A stretch of 64,000 bases of DNA from Penicillium oxalicum (GCF_001723175.1 NC_064651.1:1922001-1986000), one strand, 5' to 3'. Positions 36,251 to 46,889 are shown, counted from the first letter of the stretch. The notes: a model not told the origin generated them from the letters alone. Made by a program: numbers and translations.

Positions 36251-38401
36251 ATGGATGACGCCCGTCCCAAAAATGAAGACGTCTTTCTCAATATCGCCCG
36301 ATCGGATTCCAACCGTCGCGACTCGTTGGGTCGTGCAGATTTCAGACGCGTGAGTGACTTTCTTTTCCCGGGCGACAACGAGAGAGGAGTGGCGGTTCCG
36401 ACAAGGGGAAAGTCATCGCCAAAGCAGATGTGCGATGAATATCGCTCTGCGATACTGAGAATACAATGTGGCATTGCTAACAAAGCAGGTGAGACAAAGC
36501 AGTCGCGACTAGGGTATCCTCCGGCCAGCCTCCGGTCGCCAGCCTCGCATACCGAACCTGAACACCACACCCCTTCGCCCGACCAACGCTTCAGCAACCC
36601 AGAGAGCCCCTTGCGTGCCCAGAAAGCCTCACCCACCCTTCTGTCATCGTCGCATAGTCATTCCGTCTCCGCCTCGGCCGTCACCTCCGCTCACCCTCTT
36701 CTTGATGATCCCGCGCGCTTTCGCTATTCCGGCCTTTCCAGTTCGCGATCGGTCATTGGCGTACCGCGCAGTCGACTCAGCCGAGCGAGTCCAGAAACCT
36801 CCCCGCGTTCACCACCCACTAGGGGTGAGCGACGGTCATCGATTCACGAGCAACGGCCGAGACGATCGACTCTGTCTACGAGCCGAAGTGGCCGTCTACC
36901 GTCCTCGTCGGAACCCACTGAACGGGGACAAGAAGCCACGGACAAAGCGCGCGATGGAACGGAATCAACCTTATCCACCAATGCGCCGTCGACCGTCTGG
37001 GACGAACTGGACGATTTGAAATCCCGAATCCGCAAACTGGAGCTGACGGGCAAATTGCCCCCATCGTCGCATGAAGCAATCACGGGTGCCTCCCAGGAAC
37101 GACCACGCACCGCCGCGACAACGGTGACCGTCTTGTCGAATTCGCCGAGACACCATCGCAAGGCCAGCTCGCCCTCCGCCGACAATGAATCTCCGGCGCA
37201 AAACCCGGTCCATCCACTCTTGCAATCAGCCATGACGAAGGCTCAAGAAGTGCTCTCCCCCGAAGTGTATACCGCGCTGGAGGCCACGATCAAGGATGCT
37301 TTGGCCTTGTCCACCATGCTGGGCGTCAATGCAGCCCCCTCCGGCACGGTCTCCGTGGTGAACGGAGGCGGAGGTGGATACATTTCGCCCGAGAGACTTG
37401 CTCGTCGCAAAGCCGACAGTGTCTGTCGCAGCCTGACGGAACTGTGCCTGGCCCTGACGGATAAGCAATTGCGAAGAAATCGGTCGGCGTCGACCAGTCG
37501 AGTGCTCGAAGCACAGCCACCGCGGGCAAGCGGCGGCGAGACTGAGTCGTTGGCGGCAGGCCCCTCCCATCAGCGGACGGCTGCCGTGGAGGGCGTGGCT
37601 CTGGAGCGGCATCCGAGTACGAGCAGCCGCATCACTAGTCGATTAGAAGCCCGTCGGCTGTCCCTCATCAGCACGGCCACTCCGGCAGCGAGCGACAATA
37701 GATCGCTCCAATCGCCCAGCGTAGCCCCGCCGCCGAGTCGACTTCATCGCTTGTCTGCATCCATCCGCAGTCGCAGGCTAGCGCAGGATGACGAGTCCCC
37801 AGAGATGACCAGCCCGCTCAATCGGTCCCTGGCCAGAGCTGTGACCGAGGTAGAGACACCCATTTCGGCCCAACCCACACCAGCTCAGCCACGACTCTCT
37901 CTGGGACGCTCCCTATCGCGATCGGTGCCAGCTGCCGCACAACAAGACCAGCGAGAGCAGGGAGTGGGCATTTCACCGCGTACCTCGCAGTATCAACATC
38001 TACCCTCTGGAACTGCGGCGTCCCCACAAGCTCAGCCTCAAACACCGACTCCTTCATCTCATTCGAACATCTCCTATCGCCGTAGCTTCATCGCAACGCC
38101 TGCTCAGTCCCCCGCGGTTCCACGCTCGAATATTCAGGCAGGATCTCGCCGGTACGGTCTGTCGTCTGGTCAACCCAATGCCACATCGGGCTCGGTGGTC
38201 GAAGGGCCCACTCGATTCAACCCACAAGACGTCCCTCGCAGCCGGATCAGTGTACCTGCCGCCAAAATTGCCGCGAACTACACCCCTACTACACAGCCAC
38301 GTCTTCGCACGAATAGCCTGGACACACGACGTTTTGGGCTCCGACGCCGCTCGGCCGTGACGCCGGACGAATCCTTCAATATGGATGACAGTATCGACTA
38401 A
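36251..38401 (+). CDS. Conserved Ser-rich fungal protein ('LPXTG-motif' label in Aspergillus annotations)
   Basis: 665 aa from two exons, 36251..36349 and 36503..38401. The start is the ATG opening MDDARPKNEDVFLNIARSD; the frame stays open 107 codons upstream but begins without an ATG. The intron runs from GTGAGT at 36350 to CAG at 36502. It is 153 nt, stop-free and a multiple of three, so both spliced and retained forms read through. The protein is Ser/Pro/Arg-rich and probably mostly disordered. The conserved parts are WDELDDLKSRIRKLELTGK (likely coiled coil), HPLLQSAMTKAQEVLSPEVY and ARRKADSVCRSLTELCLAL. I recall similar Aspergillus proteins annotated as LPXTG cell-wall anchor proteins; sortase does not exist in fungi and no signal peptide is present, so that label is misleading. 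Function unknown; a cytoskeletal or septal scaffold is only a guess. Confidence 0.8.
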   Translation: MDDARPKNEDVFLNIARSDSNRRDSLGRADFRRVSDFLFPGDNERGVAVPTRGKSSPKQMCDEYRSAILRIQCGIANKAGETKQSRLGYPPASLRSPASHTEPEHHTPSPDQRFSNPESPLRAQKASPTLLSSSHSHSVSASAVTSAHPLLDDPARFRYSGLSSSRSVIGVPRSRLSRASPETSPRSPPTRGERRSSIHEQRPRRSTLSTSRSGRLPSSSEPTERGQEATDKARDGTESTLSTNAPSTVWDELDDLKSRIRKLELTGKLPPSSHEAITGASQERPRTAATTVTVLSNSPRHHRKASSPSADNESPAQNPVHPLLQSAMTKAQEVLSPEVYTALEATIKDALALSTMLGVNAAPSGTVSVVNGGGGGYISPERLARRKADSVCRSLTELCLALTDKQLRRNRSASTSRVLEAQPPRASGGETESLAAGPSHQRTAAVEGVALERHPSTSSRITSRLEARRLSLISTATPAASDNRSLQSPSVAPPPSRLHRLSASIRSRRLAQDDESPEMTSPLNRSLARAVTEVETPISAQPTPAQPRLSLGRSLSRSVPAAAQQDQREQGVGISPRTSQYQHLPSGTAASPQAQPQTPTPSSHSNISYRRSFIATPAQSPAVPRSNIQAGSRRYGLSSGQPNATSGSVVEGPTRFNPQDVPRSRISVPAAKIAANYTPTTQPRLRTNSLDTRRFGLRRRSAVTPDESFNMDDSID

Positions 38402-39241
38402 GGCAATGTTGGCAGCAGCAATCTTGCCTCTACGTCCTTGTCATGCCAGGCACTTTTTCTGCGCCGAGGGTCAACGCTATCAACAAGGTGATGCGCTTGC
38501 CCTCGGCAATTATTCTGTTTCAATCATTTCCCTCCATAACGCGTCCTCGATATTGCATGAACATGAAGCGTCCCCGCATTGACTTTTTAATGGGATTTTT
38601 GTCCCATCCAGCGTTCCTCTCTCGAGTCTTCTAGATTCACATGCATGCATTTTTTCCGTTGCACCTGGAGTTTTTCTATGTTCTGTTTCTCTTTGTTTCT
38701 TTTCAGCATCACCCTTTTCTTTTCTCAATCACCCTTCTCTACTTTGTCACGACTCCAATCACCATTCCCCTCTGGGTGTTTCATTTGTGCATTTCACCTT
38801 GTCGTGTCCAAACCATCTTGTTCTCATGCACTGTCACCAATGAACAGCTCTTGTCGGTGTCGCTCGATCAGTATGGCAGACGCGACATGCGTCTCCTTTC
38901 ATCTCTGTGCATACCAGTCGAAAGACAGCTCATACAGACACACGTTCAAGAGGTCCCTTTTTCCATTCTCTTCTGGCTTTCCCAAGGAGCCAATTTATGC
39001 ATCCCACCACTCCCTCTTCATACTTCTCGCGTTCCTTCCCACCTCACTTCCCCATCCACAAACATACTGCGTCATGCAAAGGAGTAAAAGTCATGTCAGG
39101 AACAACCCAGATCCATCAGCTCTCCCGATTTCGTTCATCTGGCTTCATCCCATCAGCGGACTACCCTTCTTATCCTTTTCTTCTTCTTCTTCTTCTTCTT
39201 CTTCTTCTTCTTCTTCTTCTTCTTCTTCTTCTTCTTCTTCT

Positions 39242-39280
<39 letters not shown>

Positions 39281-40830
39281 TCTTCTTCCTCTTCTTCTTC
39301 CTCCACTTCTTCCTCTCTGAACTACCTTGTACAACTTTCTTTCTTTTTTCGGGGGTTAGGCTATTGATTTCTCCGTCTTTCAAAGATGGCTTGTTCATTC
39401 CTTTGTTTTTTTTCGCCTTCCGCTGTGTCTTGTCTCCTTCCTTTGCTAATATGGAACGAATCTGATTGACGAATTGAATGATCTTTGGATTTCCAAGATT
39501 TGTGGTAATGCCTGCATAGCATATCATATCATGTTGTTTCGGTGTTTGTTTACATTGGCGCTTCTTCAAACGATTGACAAGTATTTTGCAAGATCCAAGT
39601 CAAGAGCTTCTCTCTTTAGTACGACTGGGTTAGAAAGATCTTACAGTATATATCGTCGGCAATGTACCTAGATCCCTAGATCCCTAGCATTGTTACCTAC
39701 GTGAATGCCACCACCGGATTTGAGTTTCGAGTCAAGAATACCCGGGCTTCGTGATTCTAGAGGGGAAAATGGAAACGTCGCGGAAGTTGTGCCGAAATTT
39801 AAAAAAGCGGATTTCTTTGGTATTTAGTGTACTCGGGCCTTGCCACGCAGATGCCAGGGACACCGGGATAACTAGATAGCCTTGTGAAAAGGAAGAGGAT
39901 GCGTGGAGAAGAGTAATAAGAGGAAATCGAGTGACGGAAATCAGGATAGCTGGGGGAGAGGGGGACGGGGAGGAGACGCGAGTTTTAATTTTAGAGTATG
40001 AGAGGCGCAAATTGGAGTGAAAGGTGGAGGAGACGCATGATACAGAGATTCGCAGGGGGGCTTGAGGTAACGAGGTAATGGTGGTTGAGCTTTGTGAAAA
40101 AACACAAGTGTAGCCAGGAGGACAAGCAGCAGGTCGATGGCAGACTCTTCTCCTGATTGCACATGTTGGCGGAGAATGCGGGTTTGAGGGAGCAAGAGGA
40201 TGCGAATGAATATGTAGGGATAGAAGAAATTGTGACCACTAGCGGAGAAGGCGTTGCAGTGTTGACCGACTTCTCATATGCACGAAGCAAGCTCTGCTAA
40301 AAGGTAATCCGCAAGCGCGAATTACCACTGACGTAACGGGGGAAACTCAGTTGTCAGTTCGGAAGGGGAAACAAGTGTGTCAAACGCGTATTCAACCGCC
40401 CATAATGACCAGGCCAACCTTCGTATGATCGGCGCATCGCGGAGAGACGGATCGAATGGCCAACTCCGAAATCAACAATAAAAGAAGCAATCGCTCACTC
40501 CAAAGAGGGTCAGAGCAAGACACCGGGCACACACGAGAACATCAAAAGGGGGGTAACGTGGAGAAACACAAAAGCGAAGAAACTGTCAAGGAGGAAGAGA
40601 TGATGAAAGAGGGGATCTGAGGGGGGGGGGAAGGAAGAATGGCGGAAAAGAGACGAAGGCACAGAAGGGAAAAAACGGAAGAAAGCTCGCTTGCACGAGA
40701 CCGCCGCAGATCATGACCGACGGCCTCAAATCATAAGGTCTGTGGGAGAAAAATACGAAGAGGACCGTGCAAGCGGTCCCGGATCGACTCTCCGCCGAGG
40801 CCAGCAAATGATGGTGCAAAAAAAAAACAT
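38402..40830. other. Intergenic between convergent Ser-rich and KH genes
   Basis: About 2.4 kb holding two 3' flanks. 38640-39360 is C/T-rich and includes the (TTC)n tract. A C10 run in the sense of the KH gene lies at 40621-40630, about 200 nt after its stop. Small frames at 39941-40290 (-) show no recognisable family. Confidence 0.55.
39177..39312 (+). repeat. (TTC)n trinucleotide tract, about 130 bp
   Basis: Roughly 29 perfect TTC units followed by TTCTTCCTC interruptions. All pyrimidine on + and all purine on -. The apparent poly-Ser, poly-Leu and poly-Lys frames over it are repeat artefacts. Confidence 0.95.
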
Positions 40831-42126
40831 CTACTCCTGGGGCAGCTGGCTGCGACGAGTCTTCTCTGCTTCCAGGTTCTCATACAGCAGATACAAAGCC
40901 TTCTCGTTAGCAGAGGCGCTGCCCATGATTGTGAACATGCGCTCGCCAGTGTCGTCATGAGGAGCCTTGGCAATCGAGATGCGGGCTCCAGAGCTCCGGC
41001 GGATCTCGGTGATTTTGCTGCCCGCGCGACCGATGATGCAACCGACCATATCAGCAGGAATGCTGATGTTTTGAGTCTGGATCTCATCACCATCCTCCGT
41101 CACCAAGGGGAACCCACGAGTTCCGGCGTCGGAGTTGGAGCGGCGGCTGTAACCACTGTTGTCACTGAAGTCGGCCCCATTGCCTGTGCGGTTGTATTGG
41201 CGGCTGTTATAGCCGTTGCCAGAAGGCACAGCGGCAGGGGCCTGAGGACCGGGCTGGGCGCCACCGAGAGATGCGCGAACGGCAGGATTATAGAGAACAG
41301 TGCCTGTGCCGCGCTGCCAGTCATCGATCAAGCACTTGCCGATTTCCCAGACAGCCTTCTCGATTCCTTCGGGGGTGCCTTGCACCTCAACAATCCGCTC
41401 GGTAGACTGAGGAAGCATCTCCTTCTGGGCGACCATGCGAACGCCAGACGCGTCCTGGATGTGCTTGATCTTCAGACCCTGGCGCCCAATGATGGTACCC
41501 ATCTGGTTGTGAGAGATGAGCAGGCGCACAGCTTGAGGGAAGTTAGCATTGCAATAGAATCGCGGCCGCGCGTAAGAATGGAATCCTGAGTAGTGGGGGT
41601 AGTGTCCTGGATAGTGCCCGGGGTAATGTCCTGGGTAGTACAGATACTGTCTGGGAGGGGCCAATGTAGCCTTCTGGTAGGGAAGACGGGCGGGGTCCTT
41701 GGGTAGGGTATTGGGATGATGGAACGACTTACGGTGGGTTCCATTGTTGGAGACAACGCCGCCCATGCCCATCTGGGGGGCGCCCTCGAGCAGACCCTTT
41801 GCGACAATAGCATAGGCACGAGCAGTACCTTGGAGAGGACCAGTGACGGTGAGAACCCTGTCATGGACTCCAGGCACGACCTTGCTCACACCGGCCTTGA
41901 CACCAGTCTCATCGCGCAGATCAGCGACATTCTTGCCAGCCTTGCCGATGATGACACCAGCTTCCTTGGACGAGACGATGGCACGCAGAGTCAGCATGGA
42001 CTGCGCGTACTCTTCCTCGGTCTTGGGGGTGGCATCCATGGGCTCCTGCTCGCCAGTCTCGGCGTAGGCGTCGTTCATGGGCTCATCAACAGGGACGGGG
42101 GCTTGGTGAACTTCGGTAGCCTCCAT
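40831..42126 (-). CDS. Three-KH-domain RNA-binding protein, PCBP/hnRNP K type (Rnc1/Pbp2-like)
   Basis: Binds C-rich single-stranded RNA to control mRNA stability, splicing or translation; fission yeast Rnc1 is a related protein. Exons 41733..42126 and 40831..41531 give 364 aa. An acidic N-terminus precedes KH1 (about 45-112, GxxG loop GKAG 61-64), KH2 (133-203, GRQG 147-150), a Gly/Asn/Arg-rich linker and KH3 (282-350, GRAG 299-302). All three GxxG loops are intact. The intron (41532..41732) has a GTAAGT donor, a TGCTAAC branch site and a CAAG acceptor, and joins NGTH to PVRLLISH. It is 201 nt, stop-free and in phase, so retention would insert 67 residues between KH1 and KH2 (431 aa). The start is the ATG opening MEATEVHQ; an in-frame extension upstream has no convincing ATG context. 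Confidence 0.93.
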   Translation of the reverse strand: MEATEVHQAPVPVDEPMNDAYAETGEQEPMDATPKTEEEYAQSMLTLRAIVSSKEAGVIIGKAGKNVADLRDETGVKAGVSKVVPGVHDRVLTVTGPLQGTARAYAIVAKGLLEGAPQMGMGGVVSNNGTHRKSFHHPNTLPKDPARLPYQKATLAPPRQYLYYPGHYPGHYPGHYPHYSGFHSYARPRFYCNANFPQAVRLLISHNQMGTIIGRQGLKIKHIQDASGVRMVAQKEMLPQSTERIVEVQGTPEGIEKAVWEIGKCLIDDWQRGTGTVLYNPAVRASLGGAQPGPQAPAAVPSGNGYNSRQYNRTGNGADFSDNSGYSRRSNSDAGTRGFPLVTEDGDEIQTQNISIPADMVGCIIGRAGSKITEIRRSSGARISIAKAPHDDTGERMFTIMGSASANEKALYLLYENLEAEKTRRSQLPQE

Positions 42127-42896
42127 TGTGATAGAGAGGGTGGTTGCTTTTGAGAAAAAGAAGGGGCCTTGATGGTTCAAAAACGGGTTGGGAGGCGGGA
42201 AGAGAAGCGCAAGTGGTTTGGCTCACGGTCGCGGCGAGATGGACGGCGGGGAATTTGACTGGACAACGACGAGATTAGTTCTCGAGTTCAGCAATCGCGT
42301 CGCGCGTGTGTTGGGGGGGGGGAGAGGTCATTGTTTTTTGATCCAAATTTTTTGGTGGAACAATCACAACATGGATTGAGGCATGAGAGTGGATTGCGCG
42401 AGATCGCAGTCTCCATGTAGAGGGGATGCTTACCGAAGAGTGTGTCTGATGGATGTGGAGAAATTGACGTGGGTGAAGAGGGGAAAGTGACGAGGGGTCG
42501 CACCGAGTGAAGGGGGTTGTGGAGAAGAGGAAGAAGGAAAAAGAGAAGGTTGGAGGAGGAGTGAGTAGGAGGGAAGACGGAACGAGACACGGGGAAAAGG
42601 GGATGAGGAGATGAGGTGAGGTGACGTGAGGTGAGGTGAGGTGGATGAAAGGTGGATGGAGATGCTGTGGAAGAGTGGGAAGGGATTGCTGGTGGACTGA
42701 GGCGGAGAGTCACCAGTTGTTCCGCCCGCGTGCGCACTCTGGTGAGGGTCGCCGGTTCTCGTCTGGTTACACTGGCACCGATTGGGGGAGCTCTCTCTTG
42801 GGTGCTGCTGGACGTGCACAATTGGAGATGAGACGTGGAAAGAAGAAGAAGAGAGTTCAGTTGGACTGTGCTATAGAAGTTCTTATATAGTGTTCA
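42127..42896 (-). promoter_or_regulatory. KH-gene promoter and 5' leader with a probable leader intron
   Basis: A TATATAA box (42883-42889, minus strand) suggests transcription starts near 42850, giving a leader of about 0.5-0.6 kb after splicing. A probable leader intron runs from 42433 (TTCG|GTAAGC) to 42259 (GTCCAG). It contains all four upstream ATGs of this region (at 42331, 42372, 42384 and 42416), while the flanking leader (42434-42896 and 42127-42258) has none. The intron also carries C10 (42313-42322). The leader holds CACCT/CCTCA repeats (42613-42643). The rest of the gap to the dehydrogenase stop at 43015 shows nothing else. Confidence 0.6.
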
Positions 42897-43014
42897 CATT
42901 TCATCGATGATATCGCTCAATGTGGTTTTGTTCATCACCGGGACAGATGGTTTTGGACTGGAATACTGCCGGTGGCTTCCAGATGTCTACTATTCCAAAT
43001 GGCAACGCCTGAAC

Positions 43015-44493
43015 CTATTGATCCGCAACAAACACGACCTTCTGCACCTTCATAGCATTGAACAGCTCGTAAGCTTCAACGGCCTGCGAGAGAGGCATGA
43101 CCTTTTCGGTCATGAATCTGAGGAAAAGGGGGGGGAAAGTTAACCTTGCAATTTGGAAACGCGGGAGAGAAAGATCATAGTGATACAGATTCAGCAGTCA
43201 CTGTCACTTACCCAAGCTTATGCTGGTTCTTCTTCAGCACCTCCAAGGCCTTGTCTGAGACGGAGCGGACGGGACAACGGCCCATCTGCACCGTGAGGTT
43301 CTTATTGTACGCATCGGCACCATTCCAAGGGATCTACAAGGAGCAATTGGATTAGCAATGCAATGTAATCACAGAGACTTGGATAGTAGCCCGTAATTGA
43401 GTCAGAGCACTCACCTCTGCATTGTGCACTCCCACGCTGCTAATGACACCCCATGGCCGCACCAAATCATATGCGGTGCGGAGTGCTGGACTCAAGCCCA
43501 CGACCTCAATCACAGCATCGGCGCCGCGACCGTCGGTCAGCTCCAGGACTCGTTTGTCAAGCCCTGCCCGATCAGTCATGAAATTCCATGGCTCCGCACC
43601 AAGGGACTTGGCCAGCTCCAATCTGGAGGGGACGGAGTCGATGGCGAGCACGTGCTTCGGCTTGTACTCGAGCGCGTTGATCAGAGCACAGAGACCGACG
43701 GGCCCACAGCCGATGACCACCACAGTCTGCTCTGCGATCTGCTCAGGGGTGCTGTTCTTGAATGCATTGGATGCTGCAAAATAGCCGGTGGGGAAAATGT
43801 CTCCCATGAGGACAAGATACTTCTCGTCGACTCCCTCCGGAGCCTTGATCACGGTACCCTCGGCATCAGGGACACGAACCTACACGATTGTCAGATGGGG
43901 CACTTAGGACTTTCTTAGACTCTCAAAGAGTCCCGAGTATACCACAACGCACATATTCAGCTTGACCACCGCCTAGCTTCTCACAGCCAAAGAGAGTGCT
44001 CCTTTCGCAGCGCGAAGAGTAACCTTGCTTGCAGTAGAAGCACTTGCCACTGCTAGAATGTAAGTCAAAGAACCACTTGAGAAAGTCGAAAGCGGAACAC
44101 TTTCAGTGGGTAAAGAAACCACGCACCAAGAGGTAGTGAAGGCGCTAACCACCCGGTCCCCCTTCACCAAGGTTCTCACAGCGGAACCGACTTCAACGAC
44201 TTCACCCATAAACTCATGACCCATGATGGTACCCTCGGGGGTGGGCTCAATGCCACGGTAGTTGTGCAGATCACTGGTTCATCCATATCAGCCATCTCCC
44301 GAGGACGCACGCTTGATGGTTAGTGATAACTCGCGGGATACTGGAAGAAGACTCACCTTCCGCACAGCGCCGTGTACCCCACCTTGACAACGATGTCCTC
44401 GGGGTCCTGAACGTGAGGAACCGGGCGCTGTTCGACCGCAACCTTGTATGGCTCCTTGAAGACCACCGCCTGCATAGTACCAGTGCTTGCCAT
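43015..44493 (-). CDS. Zinc-dependent medium-chain alcohol dehydrogenase
   Basis: NAD(P)-dependent oxidoreductase of the zinc ADH superfamily, close to the formaldehyde-dehydrogenase-like group. Six exons (44357..44493, 44127..44273, 43953..44049, 43415..43879, 43212..43333, 43015..43117) give 356 aa with all phases consistent. Catalytic-zinc candidates are Cys44 (ALCGSD) and His65-Glu66 (GHEFMGEV). The structural-zinc set is complete: Cys95, 98, 101 and 109 (CGKCFYCK...RC). The nucleotide-binding motif is [11 protein letters not shown], followed by the Asp-containing strand VLAIDSV, which suggests NAD preference. The C-terminus ends [13 protein letters not shown]. Substrate cannot be told: aldehyde detoxification and secondary alcohol oxidation are both possible. 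No biosynthetic neighbours. The donors of introns 2 and 3 are GTGCGT rather than GTAAGT. Confidence 0.93.
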
Positions 44494-45282
44494 GGTGATT
44501 TCTGTTCTTACTCTGACAGAGTCGGGTGTAATTGTCTCGTGAACGGTATGAGTGGCTTGTCAGTTCACCCAGACAACTTGTGGGTTCCGGCATCGGCACG
44601 AGAAATCCGTCGGTTGCAGGCTGGTGGGTCTAAGAACCAATATTTGCAGTCTGGCATGACCATGATGGATCCTGATGTCTGAGATCATCGTCTATAACAG
44701 TGTTGAATCAGAGAAAAGTAGCTTTGACTACGAACTAGCTAGTCGGTAGGTGTGGATCAATAGGGCTTAGTGCCTGTTAGGCAATTCTGGGTTGATAGTA
44801 ATTTGCAGACAAACCTACATTAAGAACGCCGTGCCCGCAGCTTTACGTCAATAGATACATGATCACGCTTTTTTAATTTCTCTGCACATTTAGAGGTGGT
44901 ACCTCCAATCATATGCCCCAAGTTCAAACGCTTGTATTGTAAAGACCGCAGACTCAACGAAAACCCAAATCGATACCTAGCGCTCCAAATGAGACATTTA
45001 AGATAGCTTTCCTGCAGTTTGACCCGGCGAAACGAAATGAATACCAACTAGAACTGAGGGCTGCACAACAGTAATATGAGCGCACCGGATTCAAGTCGCG
45101 GCTGAACGTTGGTTGGTATTTGAACACAAGAGAAGAGGCAAACAGACAATGTGAATCACCGCTGACGAGTGGAATAGGAGAAAGATGGAGGAAATAGCCC
45201 GAAAATGATGAGAACGTAGGCTCAATCCTGGGTATGATGATCAAGGGAGCTTGAGGCGGATTCAATTCCGATGAATGGGCAT
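44494..45282. other. Intergenic, dehydrogenase promoter and Yippee 3' flank
   Basis: About 0.8 kb with no supported gene or RNA. It should hold the alcohol dehydrogenase promoter. Confidence 0.5.
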
Positions 45283-45704
45283 CTAAGCCACCAGACATAA
45301 CAACTCTTCCTCGAGAATGAATTTGCCCTCCTTGTACTTCTCACTGCCCTCATAGGCCTTGTCGTATTTCCAACCCACAGTCTCCTTGCATTGGCGGCAC
45401 GAAATATCACGAACAATGTGGCGACCGGTTGTCATGCTGCGCTCAACTGGATCGGATTGGGTGATATTCACGACGTTGTTGAAGAGATACGCTTTACCAT
45501 GCTGGCCACGGAAGTTCTGTGAACAATGGCACAAGCATTAGTTAACTTGATAGAAGTAGAAGCATCATGATCCAGGAATTGAGAACCAGACGAGGCTATA
45601 CTCACGCGGCTGATGATATCATTATAGTCTGCTAGATGTGTCTGGCATGACTTGCAGCCAAAGATCTTGTTGGAGGTCAAGTAGACGTTGTATGTCAAGC
45701 CCAT
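45283..45704 (-). CDS. Yippee family zinc-binding protein (Moh1-like)
   Basis: Small conserved eukaryotic protein with the Yippee/Mis18 fold; yeast Moh1 and animal YPEL proteins belong here. Some members join the GID/CTLH ubiquitin ligase, others associate with the spindle; the role in this fungus is unknown. Exons 45606..45704 and 45283..45516 give 110 aa, the usual length. Zinc ligands are two CX2C pairs, Cys17/Cys20 (FGCKSCQTHLAD) and Cys73/Cys76 (SCRQCKETVGWKYD). The family core NFRGQHGKAYLF begins exactly at exon 2 and is followed by the motif TTGRHIVRDI. The ATG chosen opens MGLTYNVYL, the standard family start. Confidence 0.95.
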
Positions 45705-46889
45705 TTTAGCTAGATGAACAGACTTCTCAGGAGGAGTGGCTTCGTAGCTCTGACGGGGGTTTAGCAGTGGGGGGGGAGTGAATGGAGGAGGTGAAGGCGT
45801 AGTAGACGGAAGAACTAAGAAAGTAAGAACAGTAGACGGTCGGCGACAAGAATCTCAGTTCGAACACCGGCTCCGAGGCCCGCGTGGTCTTTGATTTGAA
45901 AACACGTACGGCACAAGCGGCCTCTTTACTATTGGTGATGTTGGATCCAATGTATAGCAACCGGATGGCTTCTGCAATGACCGTTTGGCGAGAACCAGCC
46001 CCGCCCGGTCGGTGAAGAGTCGCGGAGGCCGCCTTCAGAGGAAGCTTGATTCTGTCACCAATGGTCCAATCTATGCCCAGGAGTTCTAAGAGTCCCGACA
46101 GGTGTGCAAGCGATGGACAATCAGCGTTGACGGGCGACTGACAGTCTTGGTGATAACTGGGATCTCCGCACGATAAGACTTGGTCGGAGAAGAGACTCGG
46201 GATTCACAGGCGGAAGGCGCAGGAACTGAAGATGGAGACCTCTGTCCTACCACAAGCTTTTCAAAACAGGCTATAGGAGAGTATACGAGTGCAGTTACCG
46301 CAAGCGAATTTAAAGATGGAAAGTTGCAATGGAGAACAGGAGATCGAGTGTTGCAAGGTCAACTCGTGTTTGGATGCCTTAGGCGGGACACCCCGCATTC
46401 GCCCGCATTGGACCTGATCAGCTGCCGGCACAGCTGATGGCATCCCCTTCCGTCCACTCCGCTGACTGAAGTCAAGTTCTCGAGTCACTACAGACGAGTA
46501 CCCGGGGTGACTTGTATTGTTTGGTGGTTAGTAGTTACTATTAAGTAGAAACTTGTACGGGTCCAAGGAGGTACCTGGAACGCCTTATCTGGCCCACGAG
46601 CCGCTTGGACAACGAAGAACCAGTCGAGCCACGTGCCTCACGTTCATCTACCGAAAGCCCAACAAAGCAGGTGATGGTTGGAAATTTGAGGCAGACAAAT
46701 TGAATGGGACCAATGAATGAGTCTATGTATTTTGAGGAGATCCAATTATAATCCTGTACAAGAAAGAGGTAGATATAACGCCTAGAAACGTGCTTTAGCA
46801 TGCTTGCTGCCCAAAAGTTACACATGGATCCCATCGCGAGCTGCGACGCGTCCAGCTTCTTAAGAAGCGCTCTCCTGGACCGGAAAGAA
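45705..46889. other. Intergenic, Yippee promoter and utp4 3' flank
   Basis: About 1.2 kb with no supported gene. Small frames (for example 46180-46437, +) show no family similarity. Confidence 0.5.

Noticed and set aside
36251..38401. Cell-wall anchored protein with a sortase-type LPXTG motif
   Set aside because: Sortase anchoring is bacterial; the protein has no signal peptide, and the Leu-Pro-containing segment (LTGKLPPSS) is internal. I keep the label only as the name used in fungal annotations.
39153..39569. Poly-Lys, poly-Ser and poly-Leu proteins across the TTC repeat
   Set aside because: All come from reading one trinucleotide repeat in different frames.
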